A stretch of DNA of 64,000 nucleotides from Ochotona curzoniae (GCF_017591425.1 NW_024464918.1:12708001-12772000), one strand, 5' to 3'; positions 1-10,289 are shown, counted from the stretch's first letter. Numbers and translations: made by a program. Notes: generated by a model not told the origin, from the letters alone.

Positions 1-860
1 ACTGCCAGGCAAGCTCGTGCTGTTCCTCCTGCTAAAAAATCCCTCAGCATGTGTGTCCTGAGCATTGGAATTGTCCAGGGAAGCCCTAAGGAGCTCTTCC
101 AGGAGCAGTTGCTGTGTCACAGGCCCTCCTTCACCGGCTCTCCTCTCAGGCTGTCCTATTCTTACCCTGGGGCCTCCAGGAGCCACTGTTAACTGTCCTA
201 GCTGAGGATATGGAAATCGGAAGCTCAAGGTCTCACCACGTGTGAGTCATAGGGCGAGTCATAGGACTGGGTTTCACACAGATCCCCGACTGGAGGAACC
301 CATGTGGTCTCTCGTGCCTTGTCTCCCCTAGGTGACACTCAGACCAAGGTGCATTCAGCGAATCTCTGCCTAACCATCCGGAATACATGCACCTGGTAGC
401 TGTGGGACAGCAGGTAGGAGGGATGATGCGCCCCCTTGTGGTGGTCATTGAAGATGCTTTAGGTAGCTTTCTTCCTGCCAGGTGGAGTGGAAGTAGAGAT
501 GACTTCCAAGGTCAGGATGAAGTTCGTGAATGGCCTAGGGCAAGGGCCCCTGAACTGAGGTCCGTGGAATGAGTAGTCACCACTGCATGTTGAGCACTGC
601 CCCAAAATGATGAAGCTCCTCTTGCTTTTCCGAAGCTGTTGGTGATTTTTATCCATTATCCCTGAGGTGGCTCTGTAACCGTTGAGAGGAAGTCTTACTT
701 AACCTAGCGGACACATGAACGAGAGGCTCCAGGAGGACCTGCGACTTAGAGGTGAGTGGCAGAGGCATTCCTAACTCTTGCATTCCTGATGTGAAAATAG
801 TAGTTGGGCTAAGGTCACAGTGCACGTGTAGCCATTGCATCAGGTGGCTGTCATTCCCCC
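1..860. other. Non-coding sequence, no feature recognised
   Basis: I see no exon, RNA gene or confident repeat here. The short open frames lack splice context and family resemblance. From known synteny this lies downstream of FABP6. Confidence 0.5.
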
Positions 861-867
861 CACTCAC

Positions 868-945
868 AGCTGAGGAGACCGACGCTCAGAGGAGTAGATG
901 AACTTCCCCCAGGGTGACACGGCTGCCAGTTAATAGAAGAGCAAT
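868..945 (-). repeat. MIR fragment
   Basis: The reverse-MIR core is recognisable: a pairing of GAGGAGACCGACGCTCAGAG with a later GGGTGACACGGCTGCCAGTTA, as in the family's conserved tRNA-linked core read backwards. Confidence 0.5.
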
Positions 946-1119
946 CCACCCCCTAGCCATGTGACCCCAAGGTCCTGGCTCTCAGTTGCCTCCCCTTCTG
1001 GCTGCCCCAGCCTCCCTGCCAAAGTACCAGGAGGGACGAGCCTCCACTCCAACCCACCTCACTCCATGTGTCTGCAGAAACCAGGGCTCCGACCAGCAAG
1101 TGAGAGCCAGCCTCCTGAC

Positions 1120-1215
1120 AACTCCCAGAGTCTCCCTTGCTGCTGTGTGACTCGGGGTGAATATCTTCCCCTCTTTAGGCCTCGGTTCCCTGATCTGTGA
1201 AATGGAGCCACAGGG
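1120..1215 (+). repeat. MIR fragment
   Basis: The forward MIR core is present: TGCTGTGTGACTCGGGG, then GCCTCGGTTCCCTGATCTGT and AAATGG. Confidence 0.6.
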
Positions 1216-1319
1216 AATAGAGACCTGTGTTTCTAGGAATGTCTGTCTAGAACAACAATGACCTAGGGATTTCTCCCTTGCCCACAACTTGAAGTTGTCC
1301 TTGAATCAACTATAAGCGT

Positions 1320-1490
1320 ACAAACTCTTTCCTTTCTCTCAATCTTCAGCCCAATTATGGTTAACTCTGTTATTTAGAGACTTATTATCCAGGCTCATTA
1401 TAACTAATTATTCAGTCTGCAGGGGAAGCAACAATACTGCTAGTTTAATTTAATGCTTACCTAGTTCACTTAATTGGCAATACGTCTTAG
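1320..1490. other. ATTA-rich candidate conserved non-coding element
   Basis: An AT-rich island in GC-rich surroundings with many TAAT/ATTA homeodomain cores (for example TAACTAATTATTCAG and TAATTTAATGC). No repeat family matches. Function is inferred from composition only. Confidence 0.25.
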
Positions 1491-1667
1491 CAGAACACCG
1501 GACTTCACGGGGCCCTGGTGTGGTGGGTGAGTGGGGAGAGGCTGTGTGCTGCTCTTGGAAAGCTAAGCAAGGAATCAGGAAGAAGCTGCAGGGAGGAGGC
1601 ACGCAGTGCTGGCTGGGAAGCCAGGCCTGGACCTCTGGCCAGGGAGACTGAGCCCTGGTGTCTCTAC

Positions 1668-1800
1668 TTCCAATGTAGCTCCGTGCTAATGTACCTAGTG
1701 AGGCTGGCCCAGTTCTTTGACCTCTGCCACCATGAGGGAGACCTGGGTGGAATTCCAGGCTCCTGACTTCAGACTGGCCCAGCCCTAGCCCTTGGGTGCC
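1668..1800 (+). repeat. Older C-SINE fragment
   Basis: Middle part of an old C-SINE: a GTGCTAATGTACCTAG block, then GGAGACCTGGGTGGAATTCC and CAGGCTCCTGACTTCAG. Head and tail are missing. Confidence 0.55.
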
Positions 1801-2126
1801 AAGTCAGGGTTCTGGCCAGGCTCAGCAGCACTCTCAAGGAGAGGAGAGAATGTAAATGGGCCAAGTCATTGCCCTGGGCAGGGATTGCTCAGATCGCTAT
1901 TCTCCCTTCCCACTCAGGGCGTGCAGTCTCCCATCAGTCTCGGGACTTAGGCTAAATCTGAATGCTGCCTCAGAATCCTCCTTAACCCAGGGCTCCAGGT
2001 ACCCACCAAGGAATCAGTATGACCCTGCTGACCGCTTTCCCAGCCTGCTGCAGACTCCCGCAGCTCCTCTCAGGGGCCCCCAGACACCCCAGTCCCTCCT
2101 GTCACCCTCATCACGCCATTTGCCCA
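1801..2126. other. Non-coding sequence, no feature recognised
   Basis: No repeat, exon or RNA feature recognised. Confidence 0.4.
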
Positions 2127-2138
2127 GAGCCCTGCCAT

Positions 2139-2463
2139 TTTTTTTTTAAGATTTATTTATTTTTATTGAAAAGTCAGATATACAGAGAGGAGGAAAGACA
2201 GAGAGGAAGATCTTCTATCAGATGACTCACTCCCCAAGTGACTGCAATGGCTGAAACAGAGCCATTCCAAAGCTAGGAGCTTCTTCCGGGTCTCCCAAAT
2301 GGGTGCAGGGTCCCAAAGCTTTGGGCCGTTTTCCACCACTTTCCGAGGCCACAAGTAGGGAGCTGGATGGGAAGTGGGGCCACCAGGAATAGAATTGGTG
2401 CCCATATGGGATCCCGGGTGTGCAAGGCAAGGACTTTAACCACTACGCTATCACGCCGGGCCC
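2139..2463 (-). mobile_element. C-SINE, full length, with target-site duplication
   Basis: Poly(T) at the left and the inverted head CACGCCGGGCCC at the right show minus orientation. GAGCCCTGCCATTT (2127-2140) is repeated as GAGTCCTGCCATTT (2486-2499), a target-site duplication with one mismatch. An extra T/C run (2464-2485) lies between the SINE head and the right-hand duplication. Confidence 0.9.
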
Positions 2464-2499
2464 TTTTTTTCTTTTTTCTTTTTTTGAGTCCTGCCATTT

Positions 2500-2939
2500 G
2501 TATCCCTTCTCCTGGGTCTTCATCAATCTTTTTATATCCCTTTCATAGCAGCAGGTAAACCAAGACCCAAAGGGATGACTCCACAGCAAACAATTGTCAA
2601 GCCACAGCTTAGCTGAAATGCCTTCCCTGGGTGAGCCTGGGTGCATTCATCCTAGTGTCTGGACCAAGTGGGAGCCCAGCAGTCAGGGCTCTTCCTGCAG
2701 GTACACCTGTGGCCCATCGTGCTGTTTCCCTGCTCTCTTATCCATGCAGGCTGAGCATCTGCAGCGTGCAGGTAGCAGGAGGGACTAAGGGTCCACAGAT
2801 ACTCCACCTTGGCCTCGCCCACACTCCTGCTGCCCTCCATCACAACAGTGCTTAACCATCCTCAAGGTGTTCCCACCCTCACCCAGCCATAGGCTGTCCA
2901 GAGACACCCAAAACCAATGACGCTCTGAGGTGTGCAGTG
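2500..2939. other. Sequence just downstream of FABP6
   Basis: Unique sequence beyond the FABP6 cleavage site. No other gene feature seen. Confidence 0.4.
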
Positions 2940-2956
2940 TCTGTTCTCAAATCAGC

Positions 2957-2962
2957 TTTATT
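2957..2962 (-). terminator. FABP6: FABP6 polyadenylation signal AATAAA
   Basis: AATAAA on the minus strand, about 40 nt after the FABP6 stop codon. A GT-rich stretch follows it (TGTTCTCAAATCAGC read on the plus strand side), so cleavage is expected near 2940. The 3' UTR would be only about 60 nt. Confidence 0.85.
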
Positions 2963-3001
2963 GTTGGGGTTAAAGAGGCCCTGGGAGCCCGACGTTGCTG
3001 C

Positions 3002-3055
3002 TCAGGCCAGGCGCTTGCTCACACGCTCGAAGGTCACGCCCCCAATGCTAGCGAC
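3002..3055 (-). CDS. FABP6: FABP6 exon 4 (coding part)
   Basis: Encodes the last 17 residues ([17 protein letters not shown]) and the TGA stop. The acceptor is CAG at 3058-3056. These are the last two beta strands of the barrel; the GGVT-ERV block matches other FABP6 proteins. Confidence 0.96.
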   Translation of the reverse strand, partial: VASIGGVTFERVSKRLA

Positions 3056-4401
3056 CTGGAAGAAGCAACCGGAACAGAGAGGGGATTCAGGAACGTCATT
3101 CCTCACCAACAGTGCTGGGACCTGAGAACTGCCTCAAACCAGGTGATGAGGCCAGTGGGTCAATGCTGCTGTTCTGGGAAGAGGACCAGTTGCAAAAGCG
3201 ACTCGTGCCCCTTCACTCTTGTTACCCTGAGAACCTTCTGTCACCTTATGAAGCAGGACAGAGGCCCTTACCACTCACTGTGCTCTTGGCCTGCCCAGCC
3301 TCCAGCTCCAAGAGTGAAGTCTCAATTCCCATTCTTTATTATGCACTCTGACTAGGCTACTTTGTAATAGCAGAAAAGGCAGTGCTCTGTCTCCTGGCAG
3401 GGGCTTCTAGCTAATCACACAGGACCCTAACCAAGGAAGACCAGCCTGAAGTGGCAGGCATGGGGCAGCGGGAGTCAGGCACTCAGCTTCTCTGGGCCTC
3501 AGCTTCCTCAACTGTTACAGGAGTCATGGTGTAGACTCAGTGTGGTGAGAAAGCTTAGCGGCTGTCAGAGCTGCTGTGGATTCTGGGTGTACTAAGCTTC
3601 CATTTTCTGTTCCATGCATTCACTCGTGCCAGCCATTGCCCTCGTGCCAGCCCTGAGAAGCTGTCCCCTACGTGTAGGGAAGCCCAAGGCCAAGAGGCCA
3701 TACATAACCTCTGCTCCACAGTGGAAAGGGCACCTGCCACATACTTGATGATGGGAAAGCTATGGGTTAGCAGGAGATGCAGGCAGTGGGGCTCAGGACT
3801 CTGTCCTTTGAGACCCACAGTCTTTGCATCTGCATGTCAGTTCTGACACATGGCAGCAGAAAGCAGCCTTCCCATGGGCAGAGGGCAGACAGCATATGAG
3901 AGCCCAAGAGGAGGCAGTGAGCCACTCTAAGCAGGGAGGGGAGAGGGACTTGGCCTTTGCATAGACTCCTGAAGGGTGTTAGATTTGACAAAGCACACAG
4001 GAGAAAGGGGAACAGGGATTACAAGGAAGGAACCAAGTGAGCAGAGAGGGAGGAAGGAGCAGGGGCCTGTGGGATGGGACAGTGCAAGGGCAGGCCAAGC
4101 ATCCAAGGGCAGCAGCAGCAGTGTGAAGTGATGTGAGATTTGCATGTGGGACAGATGGAAGAGAGAGTACAGGGAGAGGGGCCAGTGGAAGGAGGCTGGG
4201 ACTCTGGTAGAGGAGAGGGAGCAGGTGGCTGGGGCTGCTGCTGGTAGCCGGAGGCTGCTCCCAGCAGGCGCTCTCTTTGATGTAGAACAACGGGAGTGCC
4301 CTGGCTGGCTCTGAGCTGCTGGAGCTGGAGGTGGGAGATTTGCAACCAACACAGTTTCTCTTATTGCCTCTCCTGATGCAGGTGTGTGCCTGAGTGTACG
4401 T

Positions 4402-4467
<66 letters not shown>

Positions 4468-7400
4468 ATGACCCTGAACTCTGGGCAATGCTCACAGCAT
4501 GCAACCACCGTGTCTGGAGCCTCCAAGAAGCAAGAGGGAGGCTTGTTCATCCTGGGAAAGGCAATGCTGTTGCTGAGCACACACCTACTTCCGTTCCCTT
4601 CCTCACCTCCACCCTCACAGCTGTTCTCCCTGCAGACCTCACTGGCTGAGAGGCTCCACTTCCCTGGTAGGGGCAGGACCTGCAGACTGGCGGTCCCTGT
4701 GGGACTGTATCTTTGACGTGTCCTCCCCACAGAGCAGCTTTCACCCAGGGGAAGGATCATCCATTTTGTTGACTCTCCCTGTTTTTCTCAACACTATATA
4801 CCTATTTACTTTAAAATTAGACAGAGGAGAAGTCCCACCGATCTGCAAAGAGCAGGCAGGCAGATCTGCCTGTGGCACCTGTCGCTGGTTGGCCTTGGGT
4901 GGATCCTGTGCTTTCCCTGCGCTCTGTAAGGCTTCTCTGCAACAAGGGACTCCTGTGGCCTCTAGGGTCATGTTAGGGATTACAGGCTTGTCTTCCTTCC
5001 TCCCCAAACTCAAATGCTGCTACTGTAGCATCCAATGCAGTGGTGTCTAGAGGTGTGATGTGTGTGTGGGTGTGTATATGTGTGTGTCTGTGTGTGTGTG
5101 TTTAGATTTCAAGGATGGAGTCCTCTGATGGGAGGAAGAAGAGATGTGCTAGAGCTGGTCCATCTCACTAGCAAGTAAGGAACCCAGGAAGACAGCCATA
5201 GCCAGGCTGCACTTTGCTCCTGGCCTTTCTGACCTCTCCAGAACTGTGAGAGAGAAATGTCTGTTGCACGCCCCCTTCCGTCTGTGGCAGCTTGGCATAG
5301 CAGCCCAGAGTGACTGGGGAAGGTTGTGTGTTCTTTTTCTATAGGTGGAGCTTGGGATGAAGGTGACAAGGACATGAGAGATGAAAAAGGGGAGGCCAGC
5401 AGGTGTGAATCATACCTCCCTCTCCGGCCCCTCCTCCTGGAGAGCTGGGGGAGGTGGGAGGAGTCTCTTCCCCCACCCAGGCTGGAATTTCACCACAGAG
5501 AAGTAAAGGGTAGGTGTGCCTTCTTGCTTCTACCTGGGCTTGGGGAAAATTCTGGAAGCTGAGAGGGAAATGGTGGGAGTGAGATGAAGAGCCTGTCAGG
5601 CAGCACCTCACAGCTTCTATAGAGTGCTGGGTGTGGTAGTGAGACGTGTGTGTGTGTGTGTGTGTGTGTTGGATATGCCAGCATTACAAATGTTTTAAAC
5701 GGTGTTGCCAACATTTAATAGCATGGAGAGTTCAAAGGGACATGAAAATTTCCATGGGGGAAAAAAAACCAGATCTAGTGGGAAGGGCCCAAAGCGCCTG
5801 TGGAAATGAAGAAGGAGTGTTGGCTGCCCGGGGAGCAGGGACCCACCTGAGTCACCTCTTTGTTTATGTTCTGGGATGGGTCCCACGGGTTTCCAGTTTT
5901 GTGCCCCTTAAGGGACTGAATGGGAGGATTAGCGTCCAATCTCGGCTTTTCCTCAAAGCCAGGTGCCCTGCCACTGATCGAGGGGCTTCCCCATGCCTCG
6001 ACTGCCTCAGCTGTACGATAGTCTGAAAAATTCCCACCTAGGAGGATCTGTGAAGTGCACTGAGACCATGTATACCCAGGGCGTGGCTCAGAGCGCACTG
6101 CCCAGCCACCTGCTGCCGGGGGACCCCTGCTGAGGCCTGAAACAAACTTGTTTCACAGTTCTGAGGGGGAATCCCAGAGCAACCAGCCAGCTAGGGACCA
6201 GCAGGACACTCACCTCCACCAGCTTGTCCCCCACGATCTCCGAGGTGTGCTGGTAGTTGGGAAAGCTTGCCACCACCTTGTTGCCCTCCATCTTCACGAT
6301 GGCCTGGAAGGGAAGTACAACACAAGCCTGGGTCAGCAGAGCCCTGGCATGCAGGCCAGCAATGCCCACTAGGGATCTGCCAACCAGTATACAACTGCAT
6401 GTTTTCAAAGACTGAGATAACCTTGAGCAAGTCACTGACCCTCCCTCTGCCACAGTGTGTTCATGTCTAGAATGGAAGTAGAGGTGGGTGTTTGGTCTAA
6501 TGGTTTAAGATGCTGCTTGGGCCTCCAACATCCCCTATCACAGTGCCTGGGTTCGAGTCTCAGTTCTGCTTCCAATTCCAGCTTCCTGTTAGTGTACATC
6601 CTGGGAGGCAGCAGCTGATGAACAAGCAGCTGGGCCCCTGCCATCCATGTGCAAGAACCAGAATGAGTTCCTGGTCGCTGGCTTTGGTCTTGCCCTACCT
6701 AGGTCATTGCAGACATTTGGGAAGTGAACCAGAAGATGTGAAATATTTCTCTCTCTGTTGATGAACAACTTAAATACTCCATGTAGATTATATCCACTTG
6801 TGAATAACCTAATTTCAGTGGGAGTGATCAACTAAATTCTAGTCCTTCATTCTTCTCAGATTCCATGAAGATTTTAAAAAGAATAAGGCAATTATATGGT
6901 GACCCAGAAAGCCTTCTAAGGAGATTTACATTTTTTTTAAGAACCCAAAGGCAGAATATGATTGTTATGATGACTTGTTTTCTAACTCTGCAGCCCCAGG
7001 AGCCAGATATTCTCAAGTTCGTGGTCACAGTCTGCAGAGGAGACCAGAACAGATAGAAGACCTGAAGGACCCATCTGGCCAAGATGAGGACCAACAGCCC
7101 CTGCTGTGGTGTGTACCCTGGTTTTGGTCCACGAGGCCCATGTGTTGAAGGCTGGGTCCCTCATGTCTTATACAAATGGTACTGAGAGGGGGAACTGATC
7201 TAATCATGGTGCTGGAGGTGGGGCCTTAGAGAGGTGACTGATTGGACGGGGCTGTTAAGAAGGGGTCCTGTCATGGAATCACGGTGGCTAAACACACGTG
7301 CTCCCTCTAGCCATGTGCCACTCTCTGCCGCTTTGAGAATTTGCCACCAGGAAAGTTTGTTCCAGAGACTGAACCAATGGGGCCTGCCTGGCCTTGGCAG

Positions 7401-10135
7401 GTAACTCTCCCAAACTGTGGGTCTTCTCCTGGGTCAGAAAGCTGGCTCAGGTGTTTCTCGATAGTCATGAACCGAACTGCTCCAGCTACCCTCTCTTTTT
7501 CTGCTACCCAAGCTTGCAGCTTCAGATTCAGTAGAGAGTTTGGGAAGTAGCATGGCAAGAATGATCCTGTTGTATGGAACTAGCTGGCCTGGAAGTGGAG
7601 GTCTGCACAGTTGTATCCTCAGGCAATCAGACATGCAGGGCAGGAGGGAGGAAGATGGCAGTGCACAGAGCTCATAGCACATGGAAGCACCACAGGGGAC
7701 CCTCAGGCCTCTAGAACTTGTGACTCTATACCTGGGGACACAGCTGCCTGTATCCCAGAGGAAGGCTTGGTTACTGCAGGGACTGTAGGTTCTGAAGGCG
7801 TGAGTGCAACCCTCAGCAGCAAAGAGCTGTAGCTCCGGTGTCTATCCTGTGGCCTCTGGCTGTATGGCCTGGACACTTTCTCAGCTTTTTTGAGCCTCAG
7901 TTTCTTCCCCTCTGAAACAAAAGCAATGACTAACCCTCCATCCCTATCATTCACTTTGTAGCAAGTAGCAGGCTAGGCACTTCCAGGCTGCGCACTCTCT
8001 CGGTGAATCCTGGAGTCTGGCCCTTGTTCCACTCTGCCTATCAGAGGCCTGAGTCTCAATGGGGCATGAGATGATTTACTCCAGGCCCGTCATGCTTTAC
8101 AGACCCAGCTGTGTTTGAATGAAGGGCCTGGATTGTTTATCTCTAGGCCAAGCTGGGAGACAGCAGCAAAGAGTGGAAGCCAGGACCACCTGGCCCTGCT
8201 GTGTGATGAAGGACAAGCTATTTCATTTCTATCTGTAAAATGGGGAGAGTGCTCGCAGCAGCCTCATTAACTTCATAGAGATGCATGATCTATTTGTCAA
8301 GTGTCTGTTATATTAAATGCCCAACGAATACTTGCTACTTTTTATCGCTGTAGTATCCGTTATTAATGGCTGTTCGCAGCTGTTAAAAACCAGGAGCAAT
8401 ATATTGCTAGGTAAGCCCAGCTCTTCATGCTAAAGAAGAGAGAAGAGCCTCAGTTTAGGAAGCCAGGAGCCATGTCTGAGGTGCTGAGGTTGACCAGGGG
8501 TTTAGGTAAAGAGGAAGAGCAGCCAGTAGCCTCTCACCTTGAACTTCCTGCCCCCGAAGGTCTGTATTTCACTTTCCTTGCCGATGGTGAACTTGTTGGT
8601 CATGACTTGTCCCCCAGATGCGTGATGGGACCAGGTGAAGTCCTGCCCGTCTTGCTTTATCTCGGTGACGATTTTCACGTTGCGGCTCTTTTCTATCACA
8701 TCGCTGGAAAGCCCTGGGCCCAGGGAGAAGCGTTGGTTACAACCCTGTGGTTGGGGAGAGAGCCTTCCTCCCAGCGGCAGCCCAGCACTGAGGTCAAGAA
8801 CACCACTGTGCCTGCCCTCAAATCCCAGCCCTGCCGGGAACCATGTGTCTTAGGCAAATCACTGTCTCCCCAAGCCTCAGTGTATTCATCTACTAAAGGA
8901 AAAGAACAAGGCCCATCTCAGAGGGTTGTGGCAAGGAATAAATTCAGCATTACTGTGCCTTACATCCTCCTGGCACCTACTTAGTGTTCAGCAACGAACC
9001 CGAGTTGATGGTCATCTAACTGAAACAGAGACTTGTCCAGCTCACAACATTCCAGAATGCCTGGGACCTTCTGGGTGTGCTGGCTGATGCTTCTGTCTTA
9101 TAGAAGAGGCCACGCCGCCCCAGGGATGGAGGAGGGAGGGGGCAGAATGAGGTCCAGGGGTGAGCTGAGCTCACTTGTGTTCCTCAATGCTGGTCAAGTC
9201 ACAGCTACCCCAAGGCCACTATTGAGCGTGGGAAGTGCCCTCGCCTCTCCAGGAAACGAGAACCCTGCTCTCAGGCCTGCTGTGGCCCCGCAGCCCGGCA
9301 AGGTGTGGCCACTGGGAGAGGCAGGGACTGTCCTCTCAATTGCAGTTGTACTGCTTGAGACTTGGAGAGTGAGCACAGATTCCCATAGATTACCAAACCT
9401 GCTGTCTGGCGGGTTTCTGGCAACAGAACAATGTTACAGATCAAGCTGTGAGAGAAGGGTGGTATCTGTGGTCCCTCCACTTATGCCAACAAGTACAAAC
9501 AGGCCTATGTTTGCTGAACGACTGAAAGAGTGGCTTGCCAAACTTGGTTAGTCTAGATACTAGCCCGTTGGTCACCTTTCCCGAGGCAGGATATGATAAC
9601 ACCACACATTGCAGGGTCCTGAGTGCTAATGACTTTTGCCACACACAGACCAGTGACACTGAGGTCCCCCATCAGTTATCCTGGGATAGATCTTGCATGT
9701 AGCCCACATTTAGTCAATGATTAAACACATAAACATAAAGTCTCTACTTCACCAGTCCAATCTCTACTCTGCCAGTTACTATCTGTGTGACCTCAGATCA
9801 GTTGCTCAGTCTCTCTGGGCATCAAGTTCTCCATCCAGTGCAGTGGAGATAGTATTATTCTCTAAGTGTTCTAAAGTCGGTGAGTGTCTTACCAGTCTCT
9901 GTCATCAGAGCCTAGCACAGGCAGTTGCTCAACCAGTGAGTGAATAAGTAAATGAAAGAATGGATGAAGTCCTGTCCCAGTTGATCCCAGTACTTTGAGT
10001 TCCTGGGCCAGAGCTGGCTATGGAAACCTGTCCCCACCCAGGGGAGGCATAGTGAGGGGCTCACTCACCCAGGAGCTTCATGAACTCGTCATAGTTCTTC
10101 TCACTCTCCATCTCGAACTTGCCGCTGAAGGCCAT
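3002..10135 (-). CDS. FABP6: FABP6, ileal bile acid binding protein (gastrotropin), four exons
   Basis: Cytosolic lipid carrier of the intracellular lipid-binding (FABP) family. In ileal enterocytes the family member binds conjugated bile acids and moves them from the apical transporter ASBT towards basolateral OST-alpha/beta. The coding exons are 10135-10069, 8713-8538, 6303-6214 and 3055-3002 (67+176+90+54 nt), giving 128 residues plus TGA, the same length as human FABP6. Introns are 1355, 2234 and 3158 nt, all GT/AG, in phases 1, 0 and 0. This is the standard four-exon FABP plan. Residues 5-22 fit the FABP family signature, with N14, Y15 and D16 at the conserved positions. W50 is kept. The C-terminus ends ERVSKRLA as in human. 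The start sits in CACCATGG, a good Kozak context. No frameshift or premature stop is seen. A longer first-exon isoform is known in human, but I could not locate its exons here. Confidence 0.97.
3475..3540 (+). repeat. MIR fragment in FABP6 intron 3
   Basis: Short forward MIR core: TCTCTGGGCCTCAGCTTCCT followed by a decayed AAATGG region. Confidence 0.45.
3560..4398. other. FABP6 intron 3, unique part
   Basis: Intronic sequence with purine-rich (GGA/GCA) stretches. The long minus-strand frames that start here run through the following TG/GA microsatellite and are not coding. Confidence 0.5.
4399..4465. repeat. Compound microsatellite (TG)n(AG)n
   Basis: About 14 TG units run directly into about 19 AG units, an alternating purine-pyrimidine tract joined to a polypurine tract, inside FABP6 intron 3. 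Confidence 0.98.
4480..5052. other. FABP6 intron 3, no feature recognised
   Basis: Unique intronic sequence with no recognisable repeat or exon. Confidence 0.45.
5053..5101. repeat. Imperfect (TG)n microsatellite
   Basis: TG repeats interrupted by GGG, TATA and TC, in FABP6 intron 3. Confidence 0.9.
5102..5645. other. FABP6 intron 3, no feature recognised
   Basis: Unique intronic sequence between two TG microsatellites. Confidence 0.45.
5646..5670. repeat. (TG)n microsatellite
   Basis: About 12 uninterrupted GT units in FABP6 intron 3. Confidence 0.97.
5671..6213. other. FABP6 intron 3, donor-proximal part
   Basis: Unique intronic sequence leading to the exon 3 donor (GTGAGTGT on the minus strand, 6213-6206). 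Confidence 0.5.
6214..6303 (-). CDS. FABP6: FABP6 exon 3
   Basis: 90 nt, 30 whole codons, beginning AIVKMEGNK and ending [10 protein letters not shown]. The acceptor is CAG and the donor GAG|GTGAGT. The [15 protein letters not shown] block is characteristic of FABP6. The pair after NY reads Q-H here and, as I recall, H-Q in human. Confidence 0.97.
6395..6478 (+). repeat. MIR fragment in FABP6 intron 2
   Basis: CTTGAGCAAGTCACTGACC, then CCTCTGCCACAGTGTGTTCA and GAATGG match the forward MIR core. Confidence 0.55.
6483..6790 (+). mobile_element. Older C-SINE, diverged
   Basis: Head TTTGGTCTAATGGTTTAAGA, body GTGCCTGGGTTCGAGTCTCA, then GGCAGCAGCTGATG and ATTTGGGAAGTGAACCAG. It is the only SINE I found inside FABP6. 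Confidence 0.75.
7095..7440 (+). mobile_element. MaLR-type LTR (MLT1/MST-like), antisense to FABP6
   Basis: Ordered MaLR landmarks: GTGTTGAAGGCTGGGTCC, ATGGTGCTGGAGGTGGGGCC, GAGAGGTGACTGATTGG and GCCATGTGCCACTCTCTGCC. The element is old and its 3' end is unclear. Confidence 0.6.
7850..7945 (+). repeat. MIR fragment in FABP6 intron 2
   Basis: TGTATGGCCTGGACACTTTC followed by TTGAGCCTCAGTTTCTTCC, a forward MIR core. Confidence 0.6.
8165..8345 (+). repeat. MIR in FABP6 intron 2
   Basis: CTGTGTGATGAAGGACAAGC, then ATCTGTAAAATGGGGAGAG, and an end resembling CCCAACGAATACTTGCTA. Nearly full-length MIR. Confidence 0.75.
8538..8713 (-). CDS. FABP6: FABP6 exon 2
   Basis: 176 nt. The first two bases complete Gly23, and the exon continues [15 protein letters not shown] and ends GGRKFK before GTGAG. 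The acceptor CCCAG|GG is at 8714-8715. It contains the conserved QDGQDFTW block. Human has SQHYSGG after the Trp, whereas this exon reads SHHASGG, so a Tyr of the binding cavity region is replaced by Ala. Confidence 0.97.
8800..8990 (+). repeat. MIR in FABP6 intron 1
   Basis: GTCTTAGGCAAATCACTGTC, CCCAAGCCTCAGTGTATTCA, GAGGGTTGTGGCAAGGAATA and CACCTACTTAGTGTTCAGCA follow MIR order. Confidence 0.7.
9000..9740. other. FABP6 intron 1, unique part
   Basis: No repeat or alternative exon recognised. The 172-codon plus-strand frame is antisense to the gene and has no family resemblance. Confidence 0.5.
9745..9960 (+). repeat. MIR in FABP6 intron 1
   Basis: CTCTGCCAGTTACTATCTGT, GTGACCTCAGATCAGTTGCT and an AGTGAGTGAATAAGTAAATG end, a long forward MIR. 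Confidence 0.75.
10069..10135 (-). CDS. FABP6: FABP6 exon 1 (coding part)
   Basis: Encodes M1 to L22 and the first base of codon 23. It begins [18 protein letters not shown]. The donor is CTGG|GTGAGTGA. The ATG sits in CACCATGG, and no in-frame upstream ATG lies between it and the predicted start of transcription near 10187. Confidence 0.97.
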
Positions 10136-10209
10136 GGTGCTGAGGATGCTGGAGGCTTACGAGCAGAGCAAGCAGGAAGACCGTGGTGCTGAGGGGTCTG
10201 GTGTCCCAG

Positions 10210-10217
10210 CTTATAAA
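10210..10217 (-). promoter_or_regulatory. FABP6: FABP6 TATA box
   Basis: TTTATAAG on the minus strand, 75 nt before the ATG. It predicts a transcription start near 10187 and a 5' UTR of about 50 nt. Confidence 0.8.
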
Positions 10218-10289
10218 CTCTCCCAGCAGCTGAGGCTCAGCCCCTAAATCACCCCACTTTCCCCTCCCGCCCCTAAAGAGGAAGCACTG

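Noticed and set aside
2930..3355. 141-codon plus-strand open frame
   Set aside because: It runs antisense across FABP6 exon 4 and into intron 3, without any family resemblance.
3927..4760. 277-codon minus-strand open frame, longest in the window
   Set aside because: It reads through the (TG)n(AG)n microsatellite, giving runs of Ser-Leu and Thr-His, and lies in FABP6 intron 3.
8427..8984. 185-codon plus-strand open frame
   Set aside because: It is antisense to FABP6 exon 2 and runs on into a MIR. The real coding strand is the minus strand.
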